Assembly: GCA_030428565.1 (NCBI GenBank)
Contig: JAUIDR010000024.1
Span: 1-45,049, forward strand
Origin: Alphaproteobacteria bacterium
GTDB lineage: Bacteria; Pseudomonadota; Alphaproteobacteria; UBA7985; JAUIBT01
Reading direction: 5' to 3'
DNA length: 45,049 nt
Each line of letters opens with the position of its first letter. The first letter of the stretch is position 1. A program made the position numbers and the translations under genes. This document shows, in pieces, positions 26,671-36,321 of this stretch. The notes below the pieces were generated by a model. That model was not told the DNA's origin. It searched no databases and saw only the letters and a program-made list of their open reading frames with translations.

Positions 26671-27058
26671 GTGCCCAGGTTTTGTGCCCAGGGTTTTGTG
26701 CCTGGGTTCTTTGGCCTTAGGCGGCCTTGGGACGAGGCCAGTGCTGCACGCTGACTTGGTGGAAAGGTGGCGGCAACGCCAACGCGTCGGGTGGGTGCGT
26801 GGGCGCAAGGGGCCGAGCGATGTCGTGGTTTTGCCCCAGGCTGGTCGTTCGCTCGCTGCAATGCCCTGCCAAGTTGCAGAACCGGCGGCTGCGGCCGCAA
26901 AAAAATAGGAAACAGTGAGTGTTGCAATTGTGCAACATTCTCAGACTTTAAATTAGAAAATCCAACATAAAGTTGATTTTCAGGCGCGTATATCTATAAT
27001 GCAAGCATGGGTCCGCTGATTTTTAAGGATCCAGTGTATTTGATTTGGATAGATTATT
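26671..27058. other. region between porins 1 and 2
   Basis: Just after the terminator the word TTTTGTGCCCAGG or a close variant occurs about three times (about 26666-26710). Near the other end lies a 7-base inverted repeat TGTTGCA / TGCAACA (26920-26937, loop ATTG), about 130 bases before porin 2, followed by an AT-rich promoter-like stretch. No gene was supported. Confidence 0.55.
26920..26937. promoter_or_regulatory. inverted repeat upstream of porin 2 (candidate operator)
   Basis: TGTTGCA-ATTG-TGCAACA, a perfect 7-base inverted repeat. Related TGTT...CAACA words occur at a similar distance (about 130 bases) before the other two porin genes, at 25555 and 28270, but with different half-site spacing. 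It could be an operator or a short hairpin. Confidence 0.4.
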
Positions 27059-28036
27059 ATGAAAACGCTCCTATATGCGGGCCTGGCGGCGTCTCTTTTT
27101 GTGAGTGTCGCTTCAAGCCAAGAGCTGCTGGTTAGCGGTTTTTTGGAATTCGAGACCTATGGTCTGCAAGATGTCGATGCAGACAGCGCTATCCCCGAAG
27201 TTGATGCCGCGCTCGATGGTCGTTTGAACCTGGATTATGGTAACGGTACCAAGGCGGGCCTCAGTTACGGCATGCACATGGAGTTGGACTTTTTCCAATC
27301 CGATGACGATGTCGACGGCGAGAATGTCCTGGACAATGCGGACCTGGTGGCTGGCGATAGCGTCGAATTCAATGATGGCTACGTTTATATCAACTCTAGC
27401 CTTGGCGACGTGTCTTTGGGGGACACGGGTACAGCCGGGCGCGCGGCGAACCAATTGCGCGTGCCGATGCTGCCGTTGGGTGCCCTGGAAGTGGACGATT
27501 ATTCCGATCTGGAACTTGAGCAAGCTTTCTACGCCAACAGCTATTCCGGTCTGGCCTTAGAAGCGTCGGTCGATGATGACGCCAACTGGTCGGCCGGCGC
27601 TGAGTACAGCGCTCCGATGGGCCCATGGGATGTTCGTGTTGGCGGCTCGATCAACGAAGACGGCGGCGCCGGCTCCGTATCTTTGGGCCTTGGCGACTTG
27701 ACCGCTGGCGTGCATATGGCTGGGACCAGCGCAAACGTTGCTGCCGCCGGCGTCATCAATACCGCGACGACTTATGTCTCCATGGGCGTCGATTATGACC
27801 TTGGCGTTTTGAAGCTAGGCGTTGGTGGTGAGAGCCAGGTCTCCTACCTCTACACCTTGGCCACAGCGACCAAGTCCAAAGATACCATCAACAACTTCTT
27901 TGCGGGCGCGGTCTACGAAATGGTCGACGGTCTGGAGCTTGGCATGGGCGTTGGGGTGTTGGATGCGGACAGTGCCTTCGCCACTGGCGGCGCCGACACT
28001 GTTTCCGGCAAGGCCTCGGTCACGGTCCATTTCTAG
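27059..28036 (+). CDS. outer-membrane porin (divergent paralogue 2)
   Basis: A 325-residue precursor with a signal peptide (about 1-20, cleaved near ASS-QE) and the same strand layout as its neighbours. Shared words include SGFLEFE, LDGRLN, GLSYGMHMELD, SVEFNDGYVYINSSLG and a terminal Phe. It has several insertions, and its codon use is like ordinary chromosomal genes and unlike the restricted set of porins 1 and 3. It is therefore probably older or expressed less. The ribosome site is weak (GGATAG). No U-tract terminator follows; a 7-base inverted repeat lies at 28090-28116. Confidence 0.85.
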   Translation: MKTLLYAGLAASLFVSVASSQELLVSGFLEFETYGLQDVDADSAIPEVDAALDGRLNLDYGNGTKAGLSYGMHMELDFFQSDDDVDGENVLDNADLVAGDSVEFNDGYVYINSSLGDVSLGDTGTAGRAANQLRVPMLPLGALEVDDYSDLELEQAFYANSYSGLALEASVDDDANWSAGAEYSAPMGPWDVRVGGSINEDGGAGSVSLGLGDLTAGVHMAGTSANVAAAGVINTATTYVSMGVDYDLGVLKLGVGGESQVSYLYTLATATKSKDTINNFFAGAVYEMVDGLELGMGVGVLDADSAFATGGADTVSGKASVTVHF

Positions 28037-28410
28037 CCCGACCCAAAGCCAGGCGAGACCTCTTATAGGTAGAGTGGCTTAAGCATTAGATGGGGCCCTT
28101 GAAAAGCCAGCCCCATATCTCCTGTGGCAAATGTGGCTTTTTCGGATGCGATTCTGGCGACAAAGACCAGCCTTTCTGTGGATAACTTGCACAAGTTCGG
28201 CACATTTGCCCGCCAAGTGGCGGGAAATGAACGTTCATATTGTTTTTGCCGAACATGGAGCCGGTCGATTGTTGCGAAAAAGTCACAACATCGGAGAAAT
28301 TGCAACACAGCCAGAGATTGAGGGTTGCTGACGCGAGCCGTCGTCGAGTACCAAAGCTTCAGAGCGAGACATCGCTCCGGATCAAATGAACAAGTGATTG
28401 GAGATATCAC
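28037..28410. other. region between porins 2 and 3
   Basis: 374 bases without a supported gene. They hold a 7-base inverted repeat (ATGGGGC 28090-28096, GCCCCAT 28110-28116), a perfect DnaA-box word (28177-28185) and a TGTTG...CAACA pair (28270-28290) about 130 bases before porin 3. Confidence 0.5.
28177..28185 (-). promoter_or_regulatory. single DnaA-box word
   Basis: TGTGGATAA, the reverse complement of the consensus DnaA box TTATCCACA. It stands alone; no cluster or AT-rich unwinding element suggests an origin. It may be chance or a DnaA-responsive promoter site. Confidence 0.35.
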
Positions 28411-29331
28411 ATGAAAAAGGTACTGTTGGCGACGACTGCTGTTGTTGCATTTGCAGGCGCTGCTGCGGCACAAGACCTGACCATCGGCGGTTTCATGCAG
28501 TTCGAAGCTGCTTACGGCGAAAACTACGATGCTGAAGACTCTCAAGTTCAAGAGCTGGACTTCGGCGTTGATGGTCGTTTGAACTTCGACTACTCAAACT
28601 CAACTAAGTCAGGCCTGGAATACGGCATGCACTTCGAGCTGGACTTGTATCAGTCTGATGGCGTTGAAGACTACCTAACCGGTGACTCAGTAAGCTTCAA
28701 CGACGGCTACGTCTTCATCAACTCTGCTCTGGGTAACGTCTCTATGGGCGACGCCGGTTCTGCAGGTTCTGCTGGCAATCAGCTGCACACCCCTCTGTTG
28801 GTTGGCGCTCTGGAGGTCGACAACTACAGCGCTTCTGAAGCTGAGCTGGTTAAGTACTCTAACTCTTTCGTTGGTGTAGACTTCGCAGCTTCTGTTGACG
28901 ATGACTCTAACTGGTCTTTGGGCATCGGCTACTCTGCTGACGTTGGCGGTGTAACTGTTGACCTGGGCTTGACCGCTCAAGACGAAGCTCTGGCTGGTTC
29001 TATCGGCGCATCTGCTGGCGGCCTGTCTGCTGGTGTAAACTACGCTATGGAAGAAATCGGCGCGACCACTGAGTACGTTGCTGCTGGCGTAAGCTACAAC
29101 ATGGGCGCTCTGACTATTGGTACTGGCGCTGAAACCGAGATCCGTCACGATGTTGTTTCTGGCGAAATCTACGAGTCAAACTACTTCGCTAGTGCAGACT
29201 ACGAGCTGGCTGACGGCCTGAACATCGCAGTTGGCGTAGCTAACCTGGACAACGACTCTGCCGCAAACTGGAACGGTACTACCGTTGGTCGTGAGTGGGT
29301 TGCTGGTGCGACTGTAACTGTTTCTTTCTAA
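28411..29331 (+). CDS. outer-membrane porin (paralogue 3)
   Basis: A 306-residue precursor nearly a copy of porin 1: about 45 differences by hand alignment, roughly 85% identity, with the same signal peptide except one residue and the same VTVSF end. Differences cluster around residues 109-140 and 230-270, positions likely to be loops. Codon use has the same high-expression bias. The 3' flank, including the stop region and terminator, is also nearly identical, whereas the 5' flank differs, so the two copies are probably controlled differently. TTGGAGA lies before the ATG. Confidence 0.88.
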   Translation: MKKVLLATTAVVAFAGAAAAQDLTIGGFMQFEAAYGENYDAEDSQVQELDFGVDGRLNFDYSNSTKSGLEYGMHFELDLYQSDGVEDYLTGDSVSFNDGYVFINSALGNVSMGDAGSAGSAGNQLHTPLLVGALEVDNYSASEAELVKYSNSFVGVDFAASVDDDSNWSLGIGYSADVGGVTVDLGLTAQDEALAGSIGASAGGLSAGVNYAMEEIGATTEYVAAGVSYNMGALTIGTGAETEIRHDVVSGEIYESNYFASADYELADGLNIAVGVANLDNDSAANWNGTTVGREWVAGATVTVSF

Positions 29332-29634
29332 TCTAACGATTAGACACGACAGTGGAGAGAGGGTCCTTCGGGGCCCTCTCTTTTTTTGTGCCCAAATTTT
29401 CACCTTGGTTCTTGCCGCAGGGTCGCCATCGCCTCGCTCGCCCAGAGGGGGGCGGAGCTGGCTTGCAAATCGCGATCCATCCACATGCGGCCCCCATTGG
29501 CGGGATCCTGCATTGACCTGTGGCACACAGCCCCCAATAAGGGTTCACAGGATTGCCAAATTCTGTGTTAAACCGCTAGAGCTCTGGCACCCATATTCCA
29601 GAGCCGCCCTTCGCAACTAAGGAACGAGCCCGCT
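29332..29634. other. intergenic region, porin 3 to lipoprotein
   Basis: Just over 300 bases. It begins with the porin 3 terminator; no gene was seen in the rest. The lipoprotein ribosome site (AAGGAACG) lies at the end. Confidence 0.5.
29356..29387 (+). terminator. intrinsic terminator after porin 3
   Basis: An 11-base stem (29356-29366 with 29371-29381, one G-U pair) with a TTCG loop and a T run to 29387. It is nearly the same as the terminator after porin 1. Confidence 0.95.
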
Positions 29635-30147
29635 ATGCCCTTTGTGCGGCGCACCCCCATGATCTGGCTGCTTGGCCTCTTGCTGTTGACCGCCTGCAAT
29701 GGCCTGGCGCCCAGCGAGGAACAAAAAACCAACGAAAGCCAATACGAGGGCACATCGATTTTTGGCGGCAAGCGTGGCATCAACATCTCCAAGATGATCC
29801 GCGGCGAGGGCGCCGGCGCCGGTGACCGCTTGTCGGCGGTCAATAAGTATTTGTGGCGCGCCAGCTTGCAGACCCTATCGTTCTTGCCGATCCGCTACGC
29901 TGATCCAGCCTCTGGGTTTATTCAAACTGAATGGTACCAGTCGTCTAGCTACGAGCGTCTGCGGGTCGATGTCTTTATTCTCTCGACCCAGTTGGAGACG
30001 GAAGCTCTAGAAGTTGCGATCCACAACCAGGCGCAGCAAAACGGGGCTTGGGTCTCCACCCAGACCGACGACGCCACCAAGCGTGCGATCGAAAACGCGA
30101 TACTGCTGCGCGCCCGCCAGTTGCGGGTCGCCGATTTGGGCCGCTAA
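29635..30147 (+). CDS. DUF3576-type outer-membrane lipoprotein
   Basis: A 170-residue lipoprotein. The lipobox is LLTAC with Cys21 after a hydrophobic signal (IWLLGLLLL). The mature part has the DUF3576 pattern: NKYLWRASLQTLSFLPI, then DPASGFIQTEWY, then ERLRVDVFILS, and a C-terminal helix with RAIENAILLRARQLR. The family is found mainly in alphaproteobacteria and its function is unknown. AAGGAACG lies about 8 bases before the ATG. It stands alone between porin 3 and a non-coding gap. Confidence 0.88.
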   Translation: MPFVRRTPMIWLLGLLLLTACNGLAPSEEQKTNESQYEGTSIFGGKRGINISKMIRGEGAGAGDRLSAVNKYLWRASLQTLSFLPIRYADPASGFIQTEWYQSSSYERLRVDVFILSTQLETEALEVAIHNQAQQNGAWVSTQTDDATKRAIENAILLRARQLRVADLGR

Positions 30148-30484
30148 TTTTTCTAGCTGCATTCTAGCGGCTAAGTTTTGGCTGGCTGGATTTTGGCTGG
30201 CTGCTTTGCCCGCCTACTGTGACCGGCTGACGTTCTGGTCTGCGCATGCAACAGCCGATGGCCAAAGGCGCGGGTGCCATGTCAGGTTTCGCCGCGCTTC
30301 GGCCTCGATTACGCAAAGCGCCGACGGCCAAGGCCTTCAGGCCGTTTGCCTATGCAATGACAAGGCCCGGTTTTTCCAAGGCGTGTGACGGCAACTGGCA
30401 GTCACTCCTCGCGCTCTATTGGCCTAAATTTACCGCAAAAGCAGCCCAAGTGGCGTAATCGACAACCATTGCTCGAGCTCGGCT
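30148..30484. other. intergenic region without a supported gene
   Basis: 337 bases between convergent genes. A short direct repeat (TTTTGGCTGGCTG) occurs twice near 30176-30204. A 70-codon plus frame at 30246-30458 has no ribosome site or recognisable similarity and was not annotated. No clear terminator was found. Confidence 0.45.
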
Positions 30485-31057
30485 TCAGGCCAAGCGGTTC
30501 GCTGGCTTGTGGCCCAGTGGGTCTAGTTCTGAGCTGGCGTTGACATGGCCGGCTTGCCACTGCGCCTCCAACTGGTCAAACAGGGCATCGGCCTGGGCCA
30601 TGTCGAGCTGTTCTAACCGCTGGTTGATCTGCGCTTGGACCCACATGACCATGGCTTTGCTGGTCTGCCGCCAATCGCTGAGGCGCCACCCCTGCGAGCC
30701 CGCTGCTGCACGGCCACTCGGCTCGAACACCAGGGCTTGCAGGGGCCCTTCCAGCGTGCAGACTTCGCGCAGGTTGAGGTTATAATCGGCGGTCTCATAG
30801 TAGTGTAGGCGCAGCAAGGCCTCGGGGGGCAAAGGGCTCAGCAGCAGTCCAAAAACCCGGCTGCCCGCCTCCTCGCCGACGATGGGATAAGATTGATTGG
30901 CCAGCCGCGTTCGGTGCCGATCTTCGACCCAAGCCAGCCCTGTCGGTTGCGAGGGCCACTCGGCCACGCAGCGGAAGACCTCTTGATCCATCAAGCTGCC
31001 ATAAGTGAAGTAGGGGTAGGCGGCGAGCGCCTGATAGGCGCGGGTATCTAGGGCCAT
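30485..31057 (-). CDS. gamma-glutamylcyclotransferase-like (AIG2/GGCT fold) protein
   Basis: A 190-residue protein. It begins with the GGCT signature YFTYGSLMD (YGSL at 19-22), which binds the gamma-glutamyl substrate. The likely catalytic acid is Glu88 in HYYETADYN. The C-terminal third (about 120-190) is helical and longer than in minimal family members. Relatives cyclise gamma-glutamyl amines or peptides to 5-oxoproline; the substrate here cannot be told. The ATG at 31057 has a modest GGA-type ribosome site. It is divergent from dnaK. Confidence 0.8.
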   Translation of the reverse strand: MALDTRAYQALAAYPYFTYGSLMDQEVFRCVAEWPSQPTGLAWVEDRHRTRLANQSYPIVGEEAGSRVFGLLLSPLPPEALLRLHYYETADYNLNLREVCTLEGPLQALVFEPSGRAAAGSQGWRLSDWRQTSKAMVMWVQAQINQRLEQLDMAQADALFDQLEAQWQAGHVNASSELDPLGHKPANRLA

Positions 31058-31521
31058 CGCGAATATCCATCCAACCTGAATGCCACGCGCCAGCGCCAGC
31101 GATCGCTAGACTTTGCCGTGGAGGGCAGTCGAAGATGCAAGCGGCAAAGCGCCCGGCGTCGGCTGCATCCGACGCAAGGCTCATCGCCTGGGCCGCTTTT
31201 AGCGAGCCCGCTAGGTTGGAGCAAGGCCTGGCGAACCTGCGACAAACTTTTCCGGTCCCTGACCGCATTTTTCCTCTGGAAAGCCGGGTTTTGGGTCTTG
31301 TACGCGCCCGCCTGCCTCTTACATGTCACTCAGTTCGAGCGCCGAACAACTCTAGGTTTGCTTGTTGAGTTTCAACAGGGCGGGCCCGGCAGCCAAGGCG
31401 CTGAAAAACAATCGTCTTTAACCTCGTCTCCAACGACAAGGGACGCCGCGAAAGCCTCGTCGCAAAGAGGGGCCTTCACAGTCTAGTTTCGGACGGCGTC
31501 TGCTTTTGAAAGGGAAAACAC
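31058..31521. other. dnaK upstream region
   Basis: 464 bases between the divergent GGCT-like gene and dnaK. It contains a candidate heat-shock promoter (31297-31324) and a short inverted repeat TGTTGA / TCAACA (31364-31378) in the dnaK leader. No gene was seen. Confidence 0.5.
31297..31324 (+). promoter_or_regulatory. candidate RpoH (sigma-32) promoter of dnaK
   Basis: CTTG (31297-31300), a 17-base spacer, then CTTACAT (31318-31324). The alphaproteobacterial heat-shock consensus is CTTG, 17-18 bases, CYTATnT; this site differs at one position of the -10 element. It lies about 200 bases before the dnaK start, giving a long leader. The call is by eye. Confidence 0.5.
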
Positions 31522-33423
31522 ATGTCAAAAGTCATTGGTATTGACCTCGGCACCACCAACTCTTGCGTCGCGGTCATGCAAGGCAGCGAAGCTCGGGTCA
31601 TTGAAAACTCAGAAGGCACACGCACAACGCCTTCTATGGTTGCCTTTACCGATTCGGATGAGCGCCTGGTTGGCCAGCCCGCCAAGCGTCAAGCCGTCAC
31701 CAACCCTGAAAACACCCTCTACGCCATTAAGCGCCTGATCGGCCGCCGTTTCGAAGACCCCACCGTGGCTAAAGAAATGAAGCTGTCGCCTTACAATATC
31801 GTCAAGGCTGACAACGGCGATGCTTGGGTCTCCGTGCGCGGCGAAAAATACAGCCCGTCACAGATTTCGGCCTTCATTTTGCAGAAAATGAAAGAGACCG
31901 CTGAATCCTTCCTGGGTGAGACCGTCAACGAAGCGGTTATCACCGTTCCAGCTTATTTCAACGATGCTCAGCGCCAGGCTACCAAAGACGCCGGCCGCAT
32001 CGCGGGCTTGGAAGTCAAACGTATCATCAACGAGCCCACCGCGGCTGCCATGGCCTATGGCCTGGAAAAGAACGAGAGCGGCACCATCGTTGTCTATGAC
32101 CTGGGCGGCGGTACCTTCGACGTCTCGGTTCTGGAAATCGGCGACGGCCTGGTCGAGGTAAAAGCCACCAACGGCGATACCTTCCTGGGTGGTGAGGACT
32201 TCGATAACCGCATCATCGACTATCTGGCCGACGAATTTAAGCGCGACAACAGCGTTGACCTGCGCAACGATCGCATGGCGCTGCAGCGTCTGAAAGAAGC
32301 GGCAGAAAAGGCCAAGATTGAGCTGTCGTCGTCTGTCGAGACCGAGATTAACCTGCCCTACATCACCGCGGACGCTTCCGGTCCTAAGCACTTGGCGATC
32401 AAGCTGTCGCGCGCGAAATTGGAATCGCTGGTCGAAGACCTGGTGCAGCGTTCTATGGAGCCCGTCAAGGCGGCCCTGAAAGACGCTGAGCTGACCGCTG
32501 GTGACATCGACGATGTAATCCTGGTCGGCGGTATGACCCGCATGCCCAAAATCCAAGAATCGGTGAAGTCCTTCTTTGGACGCGACCCGCACAAAGGCGT
32601 TAACCCGGACGAGGTTGTGGCTATCGGCGCGGCTATTCAGGGCGGTATCTTCCAGGGCGATGTCAAAGACATCTTGCTGTTGGACGTCACCCCGCTGTCG
32701 CTGGGTATCGAGACCAAGGGCGGTGTCATGACCAACCTGGTTGACCGTAACTCGCGCATTCCGCTGAAGAAAACGCAGACCTTCTCGACCGCTGAAGATG
32801 GCCAGACCGCTGTGACCATCCGGGTCGCGCAGGGCGAGCGTGATATGTTTGGCGACAATAAGCTGTTGGGCCAGTTTGACTTGACCGGCATTCCGGCGGC
32901 GCCGCGCGGTGTGCCTCAGATCGACGTGACCTTTGATATCGACGCCAACGGCATCTTGCACGTTTCGGCGAAGGACAAGGGCACCGGCGCAGAAAAGCAG
33001 ATCCAAATCAAATCGTCTGGCGGCCTGTCTGACGAGGAAATTGACAAGATGGTCAAGGACGCGGAAGCCAACGCGGCGAACGACGAGCAGCGTCGTAAGC
33101 TGGTCGAGGCCCGCAACAATGCAGACAATTCGGCCTATGCTTTGGAAAAGACCTTGAAGGACTCCGAAGATAAGGTTGAAGCCGATGACAAGGCCCGCGC
33201 TGAAGCGGCTATCGCTGAACTGCGCAGCTTGGTCGAAGGTGAGGATCTGGAGGCCATCACTGCCAAGACCGAAGAGCTGACCAATATCGCGATGGAGATC
33301 GGCCAGAAGGTCTACGCACAAGCCGATGGCGGACAGCCTGAAGGCGGCGCTGAGGGTGGTGCCAACGAAGACGGCGTCTATGCCGACTACGAAGAGGTTA
33401 AGGACGACGAGTCCAAGGCCTAA
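31522..33423 (+). CDS. dnaK: chaperone DnaK (Hsp70)
   Basis: A 633-residue Hsp70. The ATPase domain (1-380) has [30 protein letters not shown] and [12 protein letters not shown]. The linker reads [18 protein letters not shown]. The substrate-binding domain and helical lid follow, and the tail ends [11 protein letters not shown], a variant of the usual EEVKD ending. It refolds and protects proteins with DnaJ and GrpE; grpE is not in the window. GAAAGGGA lies before the ATG. Codon bias suggests high expression. dnaJ follows after an intrinsic terminator. Confidence 0.98.
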   Translation: MSKVIGIDLGTTNSCVAVMQGSEARVIENSEGTRTTPSMVAFTDSDERLVGQPAKRQAVTNPENTLYAIKRLIGRRFEDPTVAKEMKLSPYNIVKADNGDAWVSVRGEKYSPSQISAFILQKMKETAESFLGETVNEAVITVPAYFNDAQRQATKDAGRIAGLEVKRIINEPTAAAMAYGLEKNESGTIVVYDLGGGTFDVSVLEIGDGLVEVKATNGDTFLGGEDFDNRIIDYLADEFKRDNSVDLRNDRMALQRLKEAAEKAKIELSSSVETEINLPYITADASGPKHLAIKLSRAKLESLVEDLVQRSMEPVKAALKDAELTAGDIDDVILVGGMTRMPKIQESVKSFFGRDPHKGVNPDEVVAIGAAIQGGIFQGDVKDILLLDVTPLSLGIETKGGVMTNLVDRNSRIPLKKTQTFSTAEDGQTAVTIRVAQGERDMFGDNKLLGQFDLTGIPAAPRGVPQIDVTFDIDANGILHVSAKDKGTGAEKQIQIKSSGGLSDEEIDKMVKDAEANAANDEQRRKLVEARNNADNSAYALEKTLKDSEDKVEADDKARAEAAIAELRSLVEGEDLEAITAKTEELTNIAMEIGQKVYAQADGGQPEGGAEGGANEDGVYADYEEVKDDESKA

Positions 33424-33461
33424 GCCCGGCGTCACCGGCGCTTGCGCTGCGAGGTTGATCG

Positions 33462-33491
33462 AAAAGCCGGGGGCTCGTACTCCGGCTTTTT
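33462..33491 (+). terminator. intrinsic terminator between dnaK and dnaJ
   Basis: A 9-base perfect stem (AAAAGCCGG 33462-33470, CCGGCTTTT 33482-33490) with an 11-base loop, ending in a short T run. It lies 40 bases after dnaK. Partial read-through would keep DnaJ at a lower level than DnaK. Confidence 0.8.
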
Positions 33492-33609
33492 GACGTAGAG
33501 CCCAGGGCAGACCAAGCGTCCATCGCCGAGCCCTTGCGAGGCGCTGCGCTCGGCGGCTTGCTCGCTGCGATATCGACGGCCAGGCAACAAACACCAGATA
33601 CGAAACATC

Positions 33610-34734
33610 ATGGCAAAACAAGACTACTACGACCTGTTGGGCGTCTCAAAATCGGTCTCGGACAAGGACTTGAAGTCGGCTTATCGCAAGCTGGCCATGA
33701 AGTACCACCCGGACCGAAACCCCGACGACGCCGATGCAGAACGCAAGTTCAAAGAGGCTAACGAGGCCTACGAGGTGCTGTCCGATAAGGAAAAGCGGGC
33801 GGCTTATGACCGCTTTGGTCACGCTGCGTTCGAAAATGGCATGGGGGGCGGACCGCGTGGCGGTGGCGGATCGGGCGGCTTTGAAGGCTTCGCGGATATC
33901 TTCGAAGAGATGTTCGGTGCTTTTGGCGGCGCTGGCGGTGGCCGTGGCCGTGCGCCAAACCGCGGTGCGACCCTGGAATACCCGCTCGAGATCTCGCTCG
34001 AAGAGGCCTACAAAGGCGTCAAGAAGACCATCAGTTTCCCGGTCAAGCAGACCTGTGAGACCTGCAACGGCAGCGGCTCTAAGGGCAATGCTGAGCCCGA
34101 GACCTGTCCCACCTGTGGCGGTCGCGGGCGTGTGCGCCAAAGCCAGGGCTTTTTTGCAATGGAGCGCGGTTGTCCGACCTGTCAGGGGCAAGGCAGCGTA
34201 GTGTCAGATCCTTGCGGCGACTGCCACGGCCAGGGCCGCACGACCCGCGAAAAGAAGCTCAACGTCACGATCCCGGCGGGCGTGCAGGACGGCACTACCA
34301 TTCAGTATCCCGGCGGCGGCGAAGCGGGGACACGTGGCGGCAATCCCGGCGATCTGCACGTCGTGCTAACCGTGCGACACCATTCGGTTTTCGAGCGCAA
34401 CGGCAACGATCTGCACGTTGAAACGCCGATTTCCTTTGTTACCGCAGCTTTGGGCGGCAAGATCACTGTGCCGACCATTGACGGCAAGACCTTGCAGGCC
34501 ACTATCGAGCCCGGCACCCAGCACGGCAAGACACTGCGCCTGCGTGGCCAGGGCATGAGCGTCTACAACTCTAGCTTGCGCGGTGATATGATCATTCACA
34601 CCGCGGTTGAAATCCCGGTCAAGCTGACCGAAAAACAGCAAGAAATCTTGCGCGAATTTGAGAAGGTCAGCGAAGAAGAAGCCCACTACCCGCGGGTCCA
34701 AGGCTTTTTAAAGCGCATCAAAAAACTGTTCTAA
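33610..34734 (+). CDS. dnaJ: chaperone DnaJ (Hsp40, type I)
   Basis: A 374-residue DnaJ. The J-domain (1-70) has the HPD triad at 33-35. A Gly-rich region (about 75-118) follows. The zinc domain has four CxxCxGxG modules ([32 protein letters not shown]), and the two beta-barrel substrate-binding domains complete it. It delivers unfolded clients to DnaK and stimulates its ATPase. The order dnaK-dnaJ is conserved. The ribosome site is weak. A strong terminator follows. Confidence 0.98.
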   Translation: MAKQDYYDLLGVSKSVSDKDLKSAYRKLAMKYHPDRNPDDADAERKFKEANEAYEVLSDKEKRAAYDRFGHAAFENGMGGGPRGGGGSGGFEGFADIFEEMFGAFGGAGGGRGRAPNRGATLEYPLEISLEEAYKGVKKTISFPVKQTCETCNGSGSKGNAEPETCPTCGGRGRVRQSQGFFAMERGCPTCQGQGSVVSDPCGDCHGQGRTTREKKLNVTIPAGVQDGTTIQYPGGGEAGTRGGNPGDLHVVLTVRHHSVFERNGNDLHVETPISFVTAALGGKITVPTIDGKTLQATIEPGTQHGKTLRLRGQGMSVYNSSLRGDMIIHTAVEIPVKLTEKQQEILREFEKVSEEEAHYPRVQGFLKRIKKLF

Positions 34735-34766
34735 TACAAAGATCTATTCAATCTTCTGTGACGAGG

Positions 34767-34796
34767 GGCGAGCGGCTGTGGCGGCTCGCCTTTTTT
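34767..34796 (+). terminator. intrinsic terminator after dnaJ
   Basis: A 7-base G+C-rich stem (GGCGAGC 34767-34773, GCTCGCC 34784-34790) with a 10-base loop, followed by six T. It lies about 30 bases after the dnaJ stop. Confidence 0.92.
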
Positions 34797-34908
34797 CTTT
34801 GTCTTTGAAGCGGCTGCGGCCTAGCCTGTGCGCGCTGACGCAATCTTGGGCTCGAAGATGGCCCGCCAAACCCGTCGCACTCGCCCACTAAGCAAGCCGG
34901 ACCTTTCC

Positions 34909-36321
34909 ATGTTTTCAGACTGTTTCAAACCCCGCGTCGATCGTCATACCGTCGAAATTACCCCTTTTGAGGACAGCGGAGCGCGCAGTGCTCTGCGCGA
35001 TTTCGACGATTTTGAGCGCGCTTGGGTGCGGGCAAGTGGGTTTTTAGACAATGCCAAGCCGGTCTTGATGCTGCCCCGCGCCGATGGCCAATTGGGTCGG
35101 GTCTTGCTTCGTCGCAATGGGGATGCGCCCTTGTGGGCGCTGGCGGCGCTTCCGGGCTTGCTGCCGGTCGGTCGCTATCGCCTGAGCGAAGAACCCGGCA
35201 AGTCCCAAGAGGCGACCGCGTTGGCTTTGGGTTGGGCCCTGGGGCACTACCAAGTAGCGCCGATTAAGGACGGCAGCCCGCAGCCGCGCCGTCTTGAAGC
35301 GCGCGAGCTGGTTTGGCCCAAAAAAGCCGACCGCGATATGGTTCAGGCCTTGGCCGAAGGCATCAGCTTGGGGCGCGATCTGGTCAACCAGCCCGCCAAC
35401 GTGCTGACCCCGCATGCGCTGGAGCATGCAGCGCGCGCATTGGCTAAACAACACGGTGCCAGCGCCTCCAGCTTGGTCGGCCGCCAACTTTTGGCTAAGA
35501 ACTACCCCGCGATTTACGCGGTCGGTGCGGGCGTCGATAGCGATGCCAACCGAGCCCCCCGTTTGATCGAGCTGCGCTGGGGTAAATCGGGGCCCTTGGT
35601 GACGCTGGTCGGTAAGGGCGTGACCTTTGATACCGGTGGGCTGGACATCAAGCCCGCAGCGGCGATGGCAGCGATGAAAAAAGACATGGGCGGGGCGGCC
35701 TATGCGCTGGGATTGGCGCACATGATTATGAGCCTGGGGCTGCCCATGCGCCTGCGGGTCTTGGTGCCGTCAGTCGAAAACACAGTCTCGGATACCGCCA
35801 TGCGTCCGCAAGATGTGATCGCCACCCGCAAAGGCCTGAGCGTTGAAATCGGTAACACCGACGCCGAAGGCCGCTTGATTTTGGCCGACGCCTTGAGCGA
35901 TGCCGATGATGAAAAACCCGACATTCTGTTCGACTTTGCGACCCTGACCGGCGCAGCGCGTGTGGCTATGGGGAGCGAAGTTCCGGCCTTTTTCTCAAAC
36001 GATGCGGGCTTGGCAGCGGAGCTTCAGGCCAAATCGCAGGCTTGCGGGGATCTGGTCTGGCAATTGCCGCTTTACGCGGGTTACGAGCGCTTCATGAAGT
36101 CGAGCGTCGCCGATCTCAACAACATTGCCAGTGTCAGCCTGGGCGGGGCCATTACCGCTGCGCTGTTCTTGCAGCGCTTCGTCAGCGTCGAGACCTCATG
36201 GTTGCACATGGATACCAATGCCTGGAACCCCGACGCGCGCCCGGGGCGTCCGAAAGGCGGGGATCTGATGGGGGCCTATGCGGTGCTGGCCTTTTTGAAG
36301 GATCAACTACGCGGTCGCTAG
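34909..36321 (+). CDS. M17-family leucyl aminopeptidase
   Basis: A 470-residue metallo-aminopeptidase. The catalytic C-terminal domain has VGKGVTFDTGGLDIKP (catalytic Lys and metal Asp), DMGGAA, and NTDAEGRLILADAL (metal Asp and Glu, catalytic Arg). The N-terminal domain is short, as in the PepA-like subgroup of alphaproteobacteria. It releases N-terminal residues from peptides in the cytoplasm. ATG 34909 (MFSDCFKPRVD) is preferred because family-like sequence starts there; the frame is open to a GTG at 34828 and an ATG at 34858. In many relatives an NlpC/P60 gene follows; here only decayed DNA does. Confidence 0.92.
   Translation: MFSDCFKPRVDRHTVEITPFEDSGARSALRDFDDFERAWVRASGFLDNAKPVLMLPRADGQLGRVLLRRNGDAPLWALAALPGLLPVGRYRLSEEPGKSQEATALALGWALGHYQVAPIKDGSPQPRRLEARELVWPKKADRDMVQALAEGISLGRDLVNQPANVLTPHALEHAARALAKQHGASASSLVGRQLLAKNYPAIYAVGAGVDSDANRAPRLIELRWGKSGPLVTLVGKGVTFDTGGLDIKPAAAMAAMKKDMGGAAYALGLAHMIMSLGLPMRLRVLVPSVENTVSDTAMRPQDVIATRKGLSVEIGNTDAEGRLILADALSDADDEKPDILFDFATLTGAARVAMGSEVPAFFSNDAGLAAELQAKSQACGDLVWQLPLYAGYERFMKSSVADLNNIASVSLGGAITAALFLQRFVSVETSWLHMDTNAWNPDARPGRPKGGDLMGAYAVLAFLKDQLRGR

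Noticed and set aside
30246-30458. A 70-codon plus-strand frame
   Set aside because: No ribosome site, no recognised similarity and no signal or membrane features.
31858-33621. A 587-codon open frame on the minus strand opposite dnaK
   Set aside because: It is the codon-bias shadow of dnaK, whose sequence is unmistakable; the shadow resembles no known protein and has no ribosome site.
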